From: DATJLY01 sp963729295
GTDB taxonomy: Bacteria; Pseudomonadota; Alphaproteobacteria; ATCC43930; CGMCC-115725
Direction: 5' to 3'
Assembly: GCA_963729295.1 (NCBI GenBank)
Contig: CAVSNJ010000025.1
Coordinates: 434,001-498,000 of the forward strand
Length of the DNA: 64,000 nucleotides
Shown: in pieces, positions 32,484 to 43,824 of the stretch
Layout of the letters: each line of letters begins with the position of its first letter
Numbering within the stretch: position 1 is the stretch's first letter
Program-made: the position numbers and the translations under genes
The notes under the pieces: generated by a model
What the model saw: the letters and a program-made list of their open reading frames with translations, nothing else
What the model was told of the DNA's origin: nothing
The model's database searches: none

Positions 32484-33536
32484 ATGGAACAGCGGGAGCA
32501 AAGGGCCGCGTCGAAACCGCTTCTGCGGGCGCTCGCCGGCGAAACCTTGCCCGTTCCGCCGTTTTGGCTGATGCGCCAGGCCGGGCGCTACCTGCCGGAA
32601 TATCGCGAGTTAAGGAAGAGCGCCGCCACTTTCCTCGATCTCTGCCTCACGCCCGAGCTCGCCGCCGAGGCGACGCTCCAGCCGATCCGCCGCTTCGGCA
32701 TGGATGCGGCGATCCTGTTCTCGGACATCCTGGTGGTGCCGCATGCGCTGGGCCAGACGGTCGCATTCCGCGACGGCGAAGGCCCGGTGCTCGCGCCGGT
32801 AAGGACGGCCGAAGCGGCGGCGGATCTGACGGTCAAGGACGCCCCGGAACGGCTTCAACCGGTCTACGAGACTGTGCGGCGGGTGGCGAATGTCTTGCCG
32901 CGGGAGACCGCTCTCATCGGCTTTGCCGGAAGCCCGTGGACCGTCGCGACCTACATGGTCGAGGGCGGCACGAGCCGCGATTTCGCTCATGCGAAGAGCT
33001 GGGCCTTCACCGATCCCGAAGGGTTCGGCGGGTTGATCGACAAGATCACCGAAGCCACGATCGAGCATCTGTCGGCACAGATCGAAGCCGGCGCTGATGC
33101 CGTGCAGCTTTTCGACAGTTGGGCTGGCGCGCTCGACGAGCCGAGTTTTCGGCACCTCGTCATTGCGCCAACGCGCCGGATCGTCGCGGCATTGAGGAAG
33201 CGGCATCCGGCGACGCCGGTGATCGGCTTTCCGCGTGGTGCGGGATTGATGTACCGCGCCTATGCGAGCGAAACCGGCGTTACCGCGCTCGGCCTCGATA
33301 CGAGCGTGCCGCCGGCGATCGCGCGCAAGACGTTGCAGAGCCTCGTGCCGGTGCAAGGCAATCTCGATCCGGCGATCTTGCTGGCCGGGGGCGCGCGGCT
33401 CGAGCAGGCGGCGAGCGCGATCGTCGCGTCGTTCCGCGACGGGCCGTTCGTGTTCAATCTTGGCCACGGCGTCCTGCCCGAGACGCCGGTCGCGCATGTG
33501 TCGCAGCTCGCCGAATTGCTGCGCCGCGCTCCATGA
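32484..33536 (+). CDS. hemE: Uroporphyrinogen decarboxylase
   Basis: 350 residues. Signatures PPFWLMRQAGRYLPEYRELR, GFAGSPWTVATYMVEGG, LFDSWAGALDE and FNLGHGVLPETP. Converts uroporphyrinogen III to coproporphyrinogen III. Start ATG 32484 with GAGGTAAGAG upstream. First gene right of the origin; its stop overlaps hemH by ATGA. Confidence 0.96.
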   Translation: MEQREQRAASKPLLRALAGETLPVPPFWLMRQAGRYLPEYRELRKSAATFLDLCLTPELAAEATLQPIRRFGMDAAILFSDILVVPHALGQTVAFRDGEGPVLAPVRTAEAAADLTVKDAPERLQPVYETVRRVANVLPRETALIGFAGSPWTVATYMVEGGTSRDFAHAKSWAFTDPEGFGGLIDKITEATIEHLSAQIEAGADAVQLFDSWAGALDEPSFRHLVIAPTRRIVAALRKRHPATPVIGFPRGAGLMYRAYASETGVTALGLDTSVPPAIARKTLQSLVPVQGNLDPAILLAGGARLEQAASAIVASFRDGPFVFNLGHGVLPETPVAHVSQLAELLRRAP

Positions 33537-34572
33537 CACGCTGCGCCGTGGTGCTGTTCAATCTCGGCGGGCCGGACAAGCTCCAATCCGTCGAACCGTT
33601 CCTGTTCAATCTGTTCAACGACCCGGCCATCATCGCATTGCCCGCGGTGCTGCGCTGGCCGCTGGCGAAGTTCATCGCGCGCCGCCGGCGCGAGGTCGCG
33701 CGCGATATCTATGCGCGGATGGGCGGCGGCTCGCCGCTCGTCGCCAACACGGCCACGCAGGCGACGGCGCTCGAGGCGGCGCTCGGCCCCGGCTTCCGCA
33801 CCTTCATCGCCATGCGCTATTGGCCGCCGCTGACGGAGGACGCGGTGGCGGCAGCGAAGGCGTGGGGCGCCGACGAGATCGTGCTGCTGCCGCTCTATCC
33901 GCAGTATTCGAGCACGACGACGGGATCCTCGCTCGCCGCCTGGCGCGAGGCGGCAGCGCAAGCCGGGCTCGACGCGCCGGTGCGCGCGCTGTGCTGCTAT
34001 CCGACCGGCGCGGGCTTCATCGCCGCGCTCAGCAAACGGATCGAGACTGCGCTCGCCGCATGGCCCAAGGATGTGCCGCTGCGCATCCTTCTGTCGGCGC
34101 ACGGCCTGCCGGAACGCATCGTCGCGAAGGGCGACCCCTATCGCTGGCAGATCGAAGCGACCGCGGCCGCGGTCGGCGCACGGCTGGGCGGGCGGGCGGG
34201 CGGCCCGAGATCGTGGTCTGCTACCAGAGCAGGGTCGGGCCGCTCGCTTGGCTGAAGCCCGCGACCGACGCGGAAATCCGCCGCGCAGGCGCCGATCGTG
34301 TCGGGCTCATCGTCGCGCCGATCGCGTTCGTGTCCGAACATTCCGAAACGCTGGTCGAGCTCGATCTCGACTATGGCCGCGTCGCGAGCGCGGCGGGTGT
34401 GCCGCGCTATGTGCGGGTGCCGACGGTGAGCGACGATGCGGATTTCATCGCCGAGCTTGCGGCGCTGGTTCGAGCCGCGAGCGGCAAGGTGGGCATCGCA
34501 CCGGCCTCCGGCCGGCGGCTCTGCCCGCAAGATTTTGCGTTCTGCCCGTGCGGCGGCGGGAGCGAACCATGA
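33533..34572 (+). CDS. hemH: Ferrochelatase, apparent frameshift at a GGGC repeat
   Basis: The N-terminal two-thirds (MTRCAVVLFNLGGPDKLQSV, PLYPQYSSTTTGSS, LLSAHGLPERIV with the catalytic His) is in the frame of ATG 33533. The C-terminal third (RPEIVVCYQSRVGPLAWLKP, the second active-site part with SEHSETLVELD, then LCPQDFAFCP) is in the -1 frame. The switch lies at four tandem GGGC units (34186-34203). Restoring one base, or one 4-bp unit, rejoins them. It inserts Fe2+ into protoporphyrin IX; likely a sequence error. ATGA overlaps join it to hemE and hemJ. Confidence 0.88.
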
Positions 34573-35006
34573 GCGCGCTCTATCCGTGGCTCAAGGTGCT
34601 GCACATCCTGAGCGTCATTGCCTGGATGGCGGGGCTCCTCTATCTGCCGCGGCTCTTCGTCTATCACGCCGGCGCGCGGCCCGGCTCCGACGCGTCGGAC
34701 ACCTTCAAGGTCATGGAGCGGCGGCTCCTGCGCGGCATCATGAACCCGGCGCTGGTCGGCACCTACCTGTTCGGGATCGCGCTCGCGGCGACGCCGGGCG
34801 CGGTCGATTGGGGCGCCTGGTGGATTTACATAAAGCTTGCCGCGGTCCTGGGCCTGACCGCGCTGCATTATAGCTTCGCCCGGTGGCGAAAAGCGTTCGC
34901 CGAAGACCGCAACCGGCGCTCGGCCGCGTTCTTCCGGGTGGTAAACGAATTGCCAACCCTGCTCCTCATCGTCGCCGTCGTCATGGTCGTGGTCCGCCCG
35001 TTTTGA
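34569..35006 (+). CDS. hemJ: Protoporphyrinogen oxidase HemJ
   Basis: 145 residues, about four membrane segments. Conserved LKVLHILSVIAWMAGLLYLPRLFVYH with the haem-ligand His, and FKVMERRLLRGIMNPA. HemJ oxidises protoporphyrinogen IX in bacteria lacking HemG/HemY. It completes the hemE-hemH-hemJ operon; the start overlaps the hemH stop. Confidence 0.93.
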   Translation: MSALYPWLKVLHILSVIAWMAGLLYLPRLFVYHAGARPGSDASDTFKVMERRLLRGIMNPALVGTYLFGIALAATPGAVDWGAWWIYIKLAAVLGLTALHYSFARWRKAFAEDRNRRSAAFFRVVNELPTLLLIVAVVMVVVRPF

Positions 35007-35024
35007 GCATTGCACGATTGGCAT

Positions 35025-35053
35025 TTGACTTAGGCGCCGCTTTTCGATTAGAT
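35025..35053 (+). promoter_or_regulatory. Sigma-70-type promoter for rho
   Basis: TTGACT (35025-35030), 17-bp spacer, TTAGAT (35048-35053). About 140 bp of leader follows before the rho start, room for the autoregulatory leader common upstream of rho. Confidence 0.65.
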
Positions 35054-35193
35054 ACTGAGACCCGCCGCGGCGACTGAATCGCCAGTCGCAATCAAAATCC
35101 AAAAACACAACATTCGGTCGCAAGCGCGGATCGTTCGCCATTCCGGCGACAGGCTTTCGGGCGCGCCTTCCCACCCTCTCCCAGCGAACCCTC

Positions 35194-36450
35194 ATGAATC
35201 TCCAGGAACTCAAAGCCAAATCCCCGGCCGAATTGCTGCACTTCGCCGAGGAACTGCATATCGAGAACGCGTCCTCGCTCAGGAAGCAGGACATCATGTT
35301 CGCGATCCTGAAGCAGCTCGCCGACAACGACCAGGCGATCTACGGCGACGGGGTTCTCGAAGTCCTGCAGGACGGGTTCGGCTTCCTGCGAAGCCCGCAG
35401 GCAAACTATCTGCCGGGACCCGACGACATCTATGTGAGCCCCTCGCAGGTGCGGCGCTTCGGGCTCAGGACGGGCGACACGGTCGAGGGCCAGATCCGCT
35501 CGCCCAAGGAAGGCGAGCGCTATTTCGCGCTCCTCAAAGTCAACGAGATCAATTTCGACGAGCCCGACAAGGTCCGCCACCGCATCAATTTCGACAACCT
35601 GACGCCGCTCTATCCCGAGGAGAAGATCAAGCTCGAGCTCGAGGATCCGACGCGCAAGGACCTGACGCCGCGCGTCATCGACCTCATCACGCCCTTGGGC
35701 AAGGGCCAGCGCGCCTTGATCGTATCGCCGCCGCGCACCGGCAAGACGGTGATGCTGCAAAACATCGCGCACGCCGTCGCCTCGAACCACCCCGAGATCT
35801 ATCTCATCGTGCTCCTGATCGACGAGCGGCCCGAGGAAGTGACCGACATGGCGCGCACCGTCAAGGGCGAGGTCGTGAGCTCGACCTTCGACGAGCCGGC
35901 GGTGCGCCACGTCCAGGTCGCCGAGATGGTGATCGAGAAGGCCAAGCGCCTCGTCGAGCACAAGCGCGACGTCGTGATCCTGCTCGATTCGATCACGCGC
36001 CTCGCGCGCGCCTACAACACGGTCGTGCCGAGCTCGGGCAAGGTGCTGACGGGCGGCGTCGATGCCAACGCCTTGCAGCGGCCGAAGCGCTTCTTCGGCG
36101 CCGCGCGCAACATCGAGGAGGGCGGCTCGCTCACCATCATCGCAACCGCCTTGATCGACACCGGCTCGCGCATGGACGAGGTGATCTTCGAGGAGTTCAA
36201 GGGCACCGGCAATTCGGAAATCGTGCTCGACCGCAAGGTCGCCGACAAGCGCACATTCCCCGCGCTCGACATCACGAAGTCCGGCACGCGCAAGGAAGAG
36301 CTGCTCGTGGACAAGGCGGTGCTGTCGAAGATGTGGGTGCTGCGCCGCGTGCTGATGCCGATGGGCACCATGGACGGGCTCGAGTTCCTGATCGAGAAGC
36401 TGCGCCAGTCGAAGAACAACCACGAGTTCTTCGAGGCGATGAATACGTAG
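35194..36450 (+). CDS. rho: Transcription termination factor Rho
   Basis: 418 residues, normal length. N-terminal helix bundle and RNA-binding cold-shock-like domain (YGDGVLEVLQDGFGFLR, DDIYVSPSQVRRFGLR). ATPase with Walker A SPPRTGKTVMLQNIA, Walker B-like VVILLDSITR, and the C-terminal secondary RNA-binding part (VLTGGVDANALQRPKRFF). Hexameric RNA translocase that ends transcription. Starts MNLQELKAKSPAELL. Confidence 0.97.
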   Translation: MNLQELKAKSPAELLHFAEELHIENASSLRKQDIMFAILKQLADNDQAIYGDGVLEVLQDGFGFLRSPQANYLPGPDDIYVSPSQVRRFGLRTGDTVEGQIRSPKEGERYFALLKVNEINFDEPDKVRHRINFDNLTPLYPEEKIKLELEDPTRKDLTPRVIDLITPLGKGQRALIVSPPRTGKTVMLQNIAHAVASNHPEIYLIVLLIDERPEEVTDMARTVKGEVVSSTFDEPAVRHVQVAEMVIEKAKRLVEHKRDVVILLDSITRLARAYNTVVPSSGKVLTGGVDANALQRPKRFFGAARNIEEGGSLTIIATALIDTGSRMDEVIFEEFKGTGNSEIVLDRKVADKRTFPALDITKSGTRKEELLVDKAVLSKMWVLRRVLMPMGTMDGLEFLIEKLRQSKNNHEFFEAMNT

Positions 36451-36605
36451 CGATCAGCGATCAGCTTTCAGCCGTCAGCGAGTAAAAATGGTCATGGCCG
36501 GGCTTGTCCCGGCCATCCACGCATGGATCCCCGGGACAAGCCCCGGGGGTGGCGCCGTTTTACTGATAGCGGATAGCGGATGGCTGACAGCTGACCGCTC
36601 TTCTT
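36451..36605. repeat. Palindromic repeat element between rho and a convergent gene
   Basis: Holds the Bradyrhizobium-type palindrome: ATGGCCGGGCTTGTCCCGGCC (36494-36514, one side quoted) followed by CCCGGGACAAGCCCCGGG. It is bounded by short tandem units: GCGATCA repeated on the left, GATAGCG repeated on the right. The two halves pair with each other as well as within themselves, so a strong stem forms. It may terminate both converging transcripts. Related copies are at 45658 and 48844. Confidence 0.75.
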
Positions 36606-36609
36606 CCTT

Positions 36610-37584
36610 CTACACCGTCAGCACCGAGGAGCCCGTGGTCTTGCGGCTCTCGAGGTCGCGATGGGCGCGCCCGGCCTCGCGCAGCGGATAGGTCTGGTTC
36701 ACCTCGATCTTGACCGCGCCCTTCTGCACCACGTCGAACAGCTCGTTCGCCATCTGCACCATGGTCTCGCGCTTGGCGCCATAGGTGTTGAGCGTCGGGC
36801 GCGTCAGATAGAGCGAGCCTTTCGCGGCCAGGATGCCGGTATTGAAATTGTCGACCGGCCCCGAAGCGTTGCCGAACAGAACCGCGAGGCCGAACGGCGC
36901 GAGGCAATCGAGCGACTTCATGAAAGTGTCCTTGCCGACGCCGTCATAGACGACGGGCAGCTTCTTGCCGTCGGTCAGCTCGGCAACGCGCTTCACGAAA
37001 TCCTCGCGCGTATAGACGATCGGATGGTCGCAGCCATTGGCCTTGGCGAGCTTCGCCTTGTCGTCGCTGCCGACCGTGCCGATGACGGTGGCGCCGAGAT
37101 GCTTCGCCCATTGGCACAGAATAAGCCCGACACCGCCCGCCGCGGCCTGAACCAGGATCGTGTCGCCCTTCTTCACCTTGTAGGTCTGGCGCAGGAGATA
37201 TTGCGCGGTGAGGCCCTTCAGCATCATCGCCGCGGCGCGCTTGTCGTCGATCGAGTCGGGCAGCTTGACGAGCCGGTCCGCCGGGATCACCCGCGCCTCG
37301 GCATAGGCGCCAAGCGGCGAGCTGCCGTAAGCGACGCGATCGCCCTTCTTCAGGTAATCGACGCCCGAGCCGACCGCCTCGACCACGCCCGCACCTTCGG
37401 CGCCGAGCCCCGTCGGCAAGCTGCTCGGGTAGAGCCCGGTGCGCATGTAGACGTCGACGAAATTGACCCCGACCGCGCTCTGGCGGATGAGCGCCTCGCC
37501 CGGTCCGGGGGCGCCGACCTGCACCTCCTCCCACTGCATCACTTCCGGGCCGCCGGTTGTGTGGATGCGGATGGCGTGCGGCAT
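36610..37584 (-). CDS. NADPH:quinone oxidoreductase (zeta-crystallin type)
   Basis: 324 residues of the medium-chain dehydrogenase fold without zinc. MPHAIRIHTTGGPEVMQWEEV, GVNFVDVYMRTGLYPSSLP, GAEGAGVVEAVGSGV, and nucleotide-binding AAAGGVGLILCQWAKHLGATVIGTVGS. Reduces quinones with NADPH. ATG 37584 was chosen as longer in-frame extension lacks similarity to the family start. Convergent with rho. Confidence 0.92.
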   Translation of the reverse strand: MPHAIRIHTTGGPEVMQWEEVQVGAPGPGEALIRQSAVGVNFVDVYMRTGLYPSSLPTGLGAEGAGVVEAVGSGVDYLKKGDRVAYGSSPLGAYAEARVIPADRLVKLPDSIDDKRAAAMMLKGLTAQYLLRQTYKVKKGDTILVQAAAGGVGLILCQWAKHLGATVIGTVGSDDKAKLAKANGCDHPIVYTREDFVKRVAELTDGKKLPVVYDGVGKDTFMKSLDCLAPFGLAVLFGNASGPVDNFNTGILAAKGSLYLTRPTLNTYGAKRETMVQMANELFDVVQKGAVKIEVNQTYPLREAGRAHRDLESRKTTGSSVLTV

Positions 37585-37662
37585 GGATCGCTCCCTCGTT
37601 TGTGATGTGGCGGGAAGAGTAGCCGCCGCGAAGAGACGAGTCACGGGGCCGGCTTCCGTGAT

Positions 37663-38064
37663 ATGCTCGGCGCGATGATGCGGATGCGGGGGCAGTTGCG
37701 CGCATGGGGGCTTCGCCTCGCCTTTGTCGCGCTTGCGCTCCAGGCGGCGATCCCGCTCTTCATCCTGGTCGATCAGCGCGCGCTCGCCGCGGAACAGGCG
37801 GCAGACGAACTCATCGGCCAAAGCCTCTGCATCCACGACGGCTCGTCAAGCCCCGCCGGCGCGCCCGCGCACCCATGCAGCCTTTCGGCCTGCCCGCTGT
37901 GCGCGGCGCTCGCCGTCGCATCGGCGCTCGGGGCGCCTGCGCCCGACGGGCCGGCGCCCCCGGCCTTCGCGCACGAGGCGCCGTTCGCGGTCCTCGCCGC
38001 AATCGGCGCGCCGCACGAGGCAAATCCCCTCTCCTATCGCTCGCGCGCTCCACCGCTGGCCTGA
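37663..38064 (+). CDS. DUF2946-like exported/membrane protein
   Basis: 133 residues. An N-terminal hydrophobic segment (LRLAFVALALQAAIPLFILV) and a Cys-rich motif HPCSLSACPLCAALA, like DUF2946 proteins found beside copper genes. Several start ATGs are close together (37663, 37675, 37678). First of four same-strand genes leading to copC and copD, so a role in copper handling is inferred. Confidence 0.65.
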   Translation: MLGAMMRMRGQLRAWGLRLAFVALALQAAIPLFILVDQRALAAEQAADELIGQSLCIHDGSSSPAGAPAHPCSLSACPLCAALAVASALGAPAPDGPAPPAFAHEAPFAVLAAIGAPHEANPLSYRSRAPPLA

Positions 38065-38142
38065 GCCTCACGTGACGGACCGCGCACGGCGCTCTCGCGC
38101 CGTCGCGCGCTTTTCCTTGAGCCAGCGGAATGGAGAGAGATC

Positions 38143-39078
38143 ATGAGACTCGCAGTATGTTCGACGGCCGCGCTCGCCGCCGTCCTCACGCAATACGCCG
38201 GTCCAGCGGGCGCGCACGGCTTCGCCGGCGACCGGTTCTTTCCGGCGACGCTCGAGACGGATGACCCGTTCGTCGCCGACGAGATGTCGCTGCCGACGCT
38301 CACGCGCAATCCGACCGACGCGACGGGAACGCAATCGTACTCGATCGAGACCGATATCTCGAAGCGCTTGACGCCAACATTCGGCCTCACGGCGCAGTAC
38401 GAATGGAACTATTTCCAGCCGCAGGGCGCGGCAGCGATGCATGGCTTCGGCAGCCTTACCACCGGCGCGCAGTATCAGCTCTTCATCAATCCGCAGCACG
38501 AATTCATGGCGCTTGCCAATCTCGGCGTCACCTGGGCGCATACCGGCGCGGTGCATCAGGGTATGGCGGACGACCACACCACGATCTCGCCCGGCATCGA
38601 TTTCGGCAAAGGGTTCGGCGACCTGCCGGACAGCCTGCCGTGGCTGCGCCCGTTCGCGATCACCAGCAATATCAGCGTGGATTTTCCGACCCGCGTCAAC
38701 AGCGCCGGCGCGCTCAATCAGAACGTCTTCAACGCCGGCTTCGCCATCGAATATAGCCTCGAATATCTCGAGCACCATGTTCGCGACGTCGGATTGAAGG
38801 CGCCGTTCGACCGCATGGTCCCGCTCGTCGAGATCACCTCGGCGACGCCCTTCAACCGCAACGCCGTCATGGGCGCAACGAACGCGATGGGGAACGCGAC
38901 GACCGGCCTGGTGGCGCCGGGCCTGATCTGGGCCGGCCAGTTTTACCAGATCGGCGCCGAGGCGCTCATTCCCTACGGCCAGGGCCAAGGGCACGGGCTC
39001 GGCGCCCTGGTGCAGTTCCACATGTTCCTCGACGACCTCTTCCCCAACTCGATCGGCCGGCCGCTGCTGCAATGGTGA
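38143..39078 (+). CDS. Putative outer-membrane beta-barrel protein of the copper operon
   Basis: 311 residues. Signal peptide (about 1-24, ending GPAGAHG) and an alternating-residue pattern of beta strands (QSYSIETDISKRLTPTFGLTAQYEW, GAQYQLFIN), ending in the aromatic C-terminus LLQW. Resembles transporter-like barrel proteins without a named family. The TGA overlaps the copC start. Inferred to move or bind copper or a chelate at the outer membrane. Confidence 0.65.
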   Translation: MRLAVCSTAALAAVLTQYAGPAGAHGFAGDRFFPATLETDDPFVADEMSLPTLTRNPTDATGTQSYSIETDISKRLTPTFGLTAQYEWNYFQPQGAAAMHGFGSLTTGAQYQLFINPQHEFMALANLGVTWAHTGAVHQGMADDHTTISPGIDFGKGFGDLPDSLPWLRPFAITSNISVDFPTRVNSAGALNQNVFNAGFAIEYSLEYLEHHVRDVGLKAPFDRMVPLVEITSATPFNRNAVMGATNAMGNATTGLVAPGLIWAGQFYQIGAEALIPYGQGQGHGLGALVQFHMFLDDLFPNSIGRPLLQW

Positions 39079-39452
39079 TGGCCATGAAACAGAGTCTGTT
39101 CGCTGCCGTCCTGGCGGCGGCCCTCGTCTTCGGCGGCGCGTCGGCGCGAGCGCACGCCTTTCCCGATCATTCTGAGCCGGCTGTCGGCAGCACCGTCGCG
39201 ACGGCGCCCGCGCAGGTCCGCATCTGGTTCACCGAGGCGCTCGAGCCGGCCTTCAGCACCATTGACGTGACCGACGCGCAGGGACATGCGATGGGCAAGG
39301 GCAAGGCGAAGGTCGATCCGTCCGATCCGAAGCTTTTGGTACTCGACGTGACAAAGCTGCCGCCGGGCGCCTACCGCGTGACCTGGCACGTCGTCTCGAT
39401 CGATACGCATCGCACCGAGGGCGATTTCACTTTCACGGTTAAGGGTCCTTGA
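39078..39452 (+). CDS. copC: Periplasmic copper-binding protein CopC
   Basis: 124 residues from ATG 39078 (TGATG with the previous stop; ATGs at 39072 and 39084 are alternatives). Signal peptide to about ARAHA. Mature start HAFPDHSEPAVGSTV with the N-terminal His for Cu(II), and the C-terminal IDTHRTEGDFTFTV with a second His. Beta-barrel CopC fold. Hands copper to CopD, encoded next. Confidence 0.92.
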   Translation: MAMKQSLFAAVLAAALVFGGASARAHAFPDHSEPAVGSTVATAPAQVRIWFTEALEPAFSTIDVTDAQGHAMGKGKAKVDPSDPKLLVLDVTKLPPGAYRVTWHVVSIDTHRTEGDFTFTVKGP

Positions 39453-40363
39453 GCGGGATCGAGGTGGCACTCGCCGCCGCGCGGCTTGTCCACTTCGCGG
39501 CGGCGATGGTGCTGTTCGGATCGTCTGCCTTCGCGCTTGGGCTTCAGTTCCGTTGCCTCGGCTTTGCCGCAGCCGAGCACAATTTCGCACGCTGGCTGCG
39601 GCACGCCCTCATCGCTGCGGCAATCGCGGCGTTTGTTTCGGCAGCGTTGTGGCTCGATCTCGAAGCGGCCTCGATGGACGGCAGCTGGTCCGGAGCTTTA
39701 GACCGCGACACCGTCAGCGCCGTACTGTTCGAGACACTATTCGGCCATGTCTGGCTCTGGCACTTCGGGCTCGAAGCGGCGCTTCTCGCGGCTCTCGTGG
39801 TTCTGCACGGCACGTTCGCGCTGGCGCTCGTCCTGCTGCTTGCGGCCGCCCACATCGCGAGCCTCGCCTGGGCCGGCCACGCGGTGATGCATCCGGGCGC
39901 CACGCAGCTCGTCGTGCAGGTGCTTCATCTTCTCGCCGGCGGCCTGTGGCTCGGCAGCCTACCGGCGCTGTTCCATCTGCTTGGGCGCGCGCGGGCGGAG
40001 CCGTCGCCTGCGCTCGAAAGTGCCGTGCGCACCATGCTGCCGCTTTACTCGCGTGTCGGATATCTCGTCGTGAGCGTCCTGGTGCTGAGCGGGATCGGCA
40101 ACAGCATCTTCCTCGTCGGCAGCACGGGTGAGTTGCTTTCGACGCCTTATGGCCGCGTGCTTCTCGTCAAGATCGCGCTGGTGCTGACGATGATTACGGT
40201 GGCGCTCGGCAATCGCCTCACGCTCACGCCGCAGGTGATCGCGCGGAATCCCGCGGCGGTCGCCGCGCTCGCGCGCCGGGTCGCACTCGAACAGGTGCTC
40301 GCGCTTCTGGTTCTGGCCGTGGTGAGCGTGCTCGGGCTTCTGCCCCCGGCGCTACAGCAGTAG
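39449..40363 (+). CDS. copD: Copper-resistance membrane protein CopD
   Basis: 304 residues from TTG 39449, overlapping the copC stop (TTGA). About eight membrane segments; conserved His in RLVHFAAAMVLFG, LWHFGLEAALL, GHAVMHPGATQLVVQVLHLLAGGLWLGSLPAL is the CopD core. Copper transport across the inner membrane, usually paired with CopC. Its end overlaps the convergent ogt gene by 12 bp. Confidence 0.9.
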   Translation: MSGIEVALAAARLVHFAAAMVLFGSSAFALGLQFRCLGFAAAEHNFARWLRHALIAAAIAAFVSAALWLDLEAASMDGSWSGALDRDTVSAVLFETLFGHVWLWHFGLEAALLAALVVLHGTFALALVLLLAAAHIASLAWAGHAVMHPGATQLVVQVLHLLAGGLWLGSLPALFHLLGRARAEPSPALESAVRTMLPLYSRVGYLVVSVLVLSGIGNSIFLVGSTGELLSTPYGRVLLVKIALVLTMITVALGNRLTLTPQVIARNPAAVAALARRVALEQVLALLVLAVVSVLGLLPPALQQ

Positions 40364-40803
40364 CGCGTGCTCAAGCTGCAGCAGGCGGCGCTTCGTCTCC
40401 GCGCCCTCGCCGCCGCTATAGCCGCCGAGCGCGCCGTGCGAACCGACGACGCGATGGCACGGAATGAAGATCGGCAGCGGATTGCGCCCGCACGCCTGGC
40501 CCACGGCGCGCGGCGCCATCGCGAGCGCCTTGCCAAGATCGCCGTAGGTCCGCGTCTCGCCGAACGGGATCTCGGCCATGAGCTGCCACACGCGGAGCTC
40601 GGTCGCGGTGCCGTCGGGCGCCAACGGCAGGTCGAATTTCTTGCGCCGGCCGGCGAGGTATTCGAGCAGCTGGCGCTTCGCTTCGAGGAGGGGCGGCGAC
40701 GGCTTCCCCATGGCGCGGCCGCCCCAATCGAGCGCCACGATCCGGTCCTCGTCCTCGCCGATGGTGAGGCGGCCGAAGCGCGTCTCGAAGGAGAGTTTCC
40801 GCA

Positions 40804-40804
<1 letters not shown>
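40352..40804 (-). CDS. ogt: Methylated-DNA-protein-cysteine methyltransferase
   Basis: 150 residues. Active-site IPCHRVVGSHGALGGYSGG with the acceptor Cys, plus GETRTYGDLGKALAMAPRAVG and the Arg finger. Repairs O6-alkylguanine by irreversible self-alkylation. ATG 40804 shares one base with the stop of the DUF255 gene upstream, so the two are co-translated. Confidence 0.94.
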
Positions 40805-42828
<2,024 letters not shown>

Positions 42829-42849
42829 GTCGGAAGAACGCCCCCGCGC

Positions 42850-43758
42850 TTACTCCAGCTCGTAGTTGCGGTCGAAATCGTCGGGCACTTTCGGGCCCCA
42901 GCGATAGAGCGCGTCCTCGGGCCCGTGCTCGCCGGCCTGCCACGAGCCGTCGGCGGGGACCTGGTCGATGTCGCAGAAATACTCGGCCATGCTCATCCAC
43001 GGATCGCGCAGGTAGTGGAAGAAATTGGAGCCGAGCACGTGCCGCCCGAAGCCCCAGCCGTTGCGATACCCCGCCTCGAGCACGGTCTGCGCGCCCAAGC
43101 CGATCTCGTCGGGCGAATCGACCTCGAAGCTCGCGTGGTGGAAGCCCGGCCGGTCGGATTTCAGCACCGCCACGACATGATGATCGCCGCCCTGCGGCAG
43201 ATGCATGAAGGCGATGAGGCCCGGCACGTGGTCGGTGAGCTTCAGCCCCACCACCTCGGTATAGAACCGGCACAGGCGCTCGGGATCGGGCGTCTGCAGC
43301 AGCACATGGCCCAATCGCACCGGCCGCACCTCGTGGCGCGGCGGACAGCCGCGGCCGCGCACGAGAGCGTGGCCGGGATTGTTGATGACGAACGGTTTTG
43401 CGCTGCGCCACGGCTGCGCCTTTTCCGCGCGGACATTGAGCGCATGGCCATCGGGGTCTCTGAGCCAGAGCCCGCCGCCGAAATCGTTGCTCGGCGCGTC
43501 GATCTCGGCCACGGCACGCGATTTCATGCGCGCGCGGATCGCGGACATCCCGGCCTCGTCGCTGCCGAAGCGCAGATGGTTCAAGCGCTTCTTCGCGCCC
43601 TCGACGAGCAGCACCTGGTCCTGTTCGCGCCCATCGCAGCGGAACGCCAACGCGGTGCCGCGGTTCTGAGGCGCGAGGCCGAAAAGCGAATAGAATTTCC
43701 GTCCCGCCTCGAGATCGGGCACGGTGAGCGCGTAGCTCAGAAGCGACTGCACCGCCAT
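42850..43758 (-). CDS. VOC-family extradiol-type dioxygenase
   Basis: 302 residues with two vicinal-oxygen-chelate modules. The C-terminal module has the metal triad pattern: His in RLGHVLLQTPD, His in GFHHASFEVDS, Glu in MAEYFCDIDQV. Tyr in NFFHYLRDPW fits the catechol 2,3-dioxygenase group. Likely oxidises an aromatic diol. The substrate is unknown and no aromatic-degradation genes adjoin it, although an aromatic-acid-type transporter lies at 58684. Confidence 0.85.
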   Translation of the reverse strand: MAVQSLLSYALTVPDLEAGRKFYSLFGLAPQNRGTALAFRCDGREQDQVLLVEGAKKRLNHLRFGSDEAGMSAIRARMKSRAVAEIDAPSNDFGGGLWLRDPDGHALNVRAEKAQPWRSAKPFVINNPGHALVRGRGCPPRHEVRPVRLGHVLLQTPDPERLCRFYTEVVGLKLTDHVPGLIAFMHLPQGGDHHVVAVLKSDRPGFHHASFEVDSPDEIGLGAQTVLEAGYRNGWGFGRHVLGSNFFHYLRDPWMSMAEYFCDIDQVPADGSWQAGEHGPEDALYRWGPKVPDDFDRNYELE

Positions 43759-43824
43759 CTGTCCCTCCGGTCCTCGGACAAGCGCAGCTTATCGCATGCG
43801 CCGCCGCGGCCCAACCCTCTGCGC

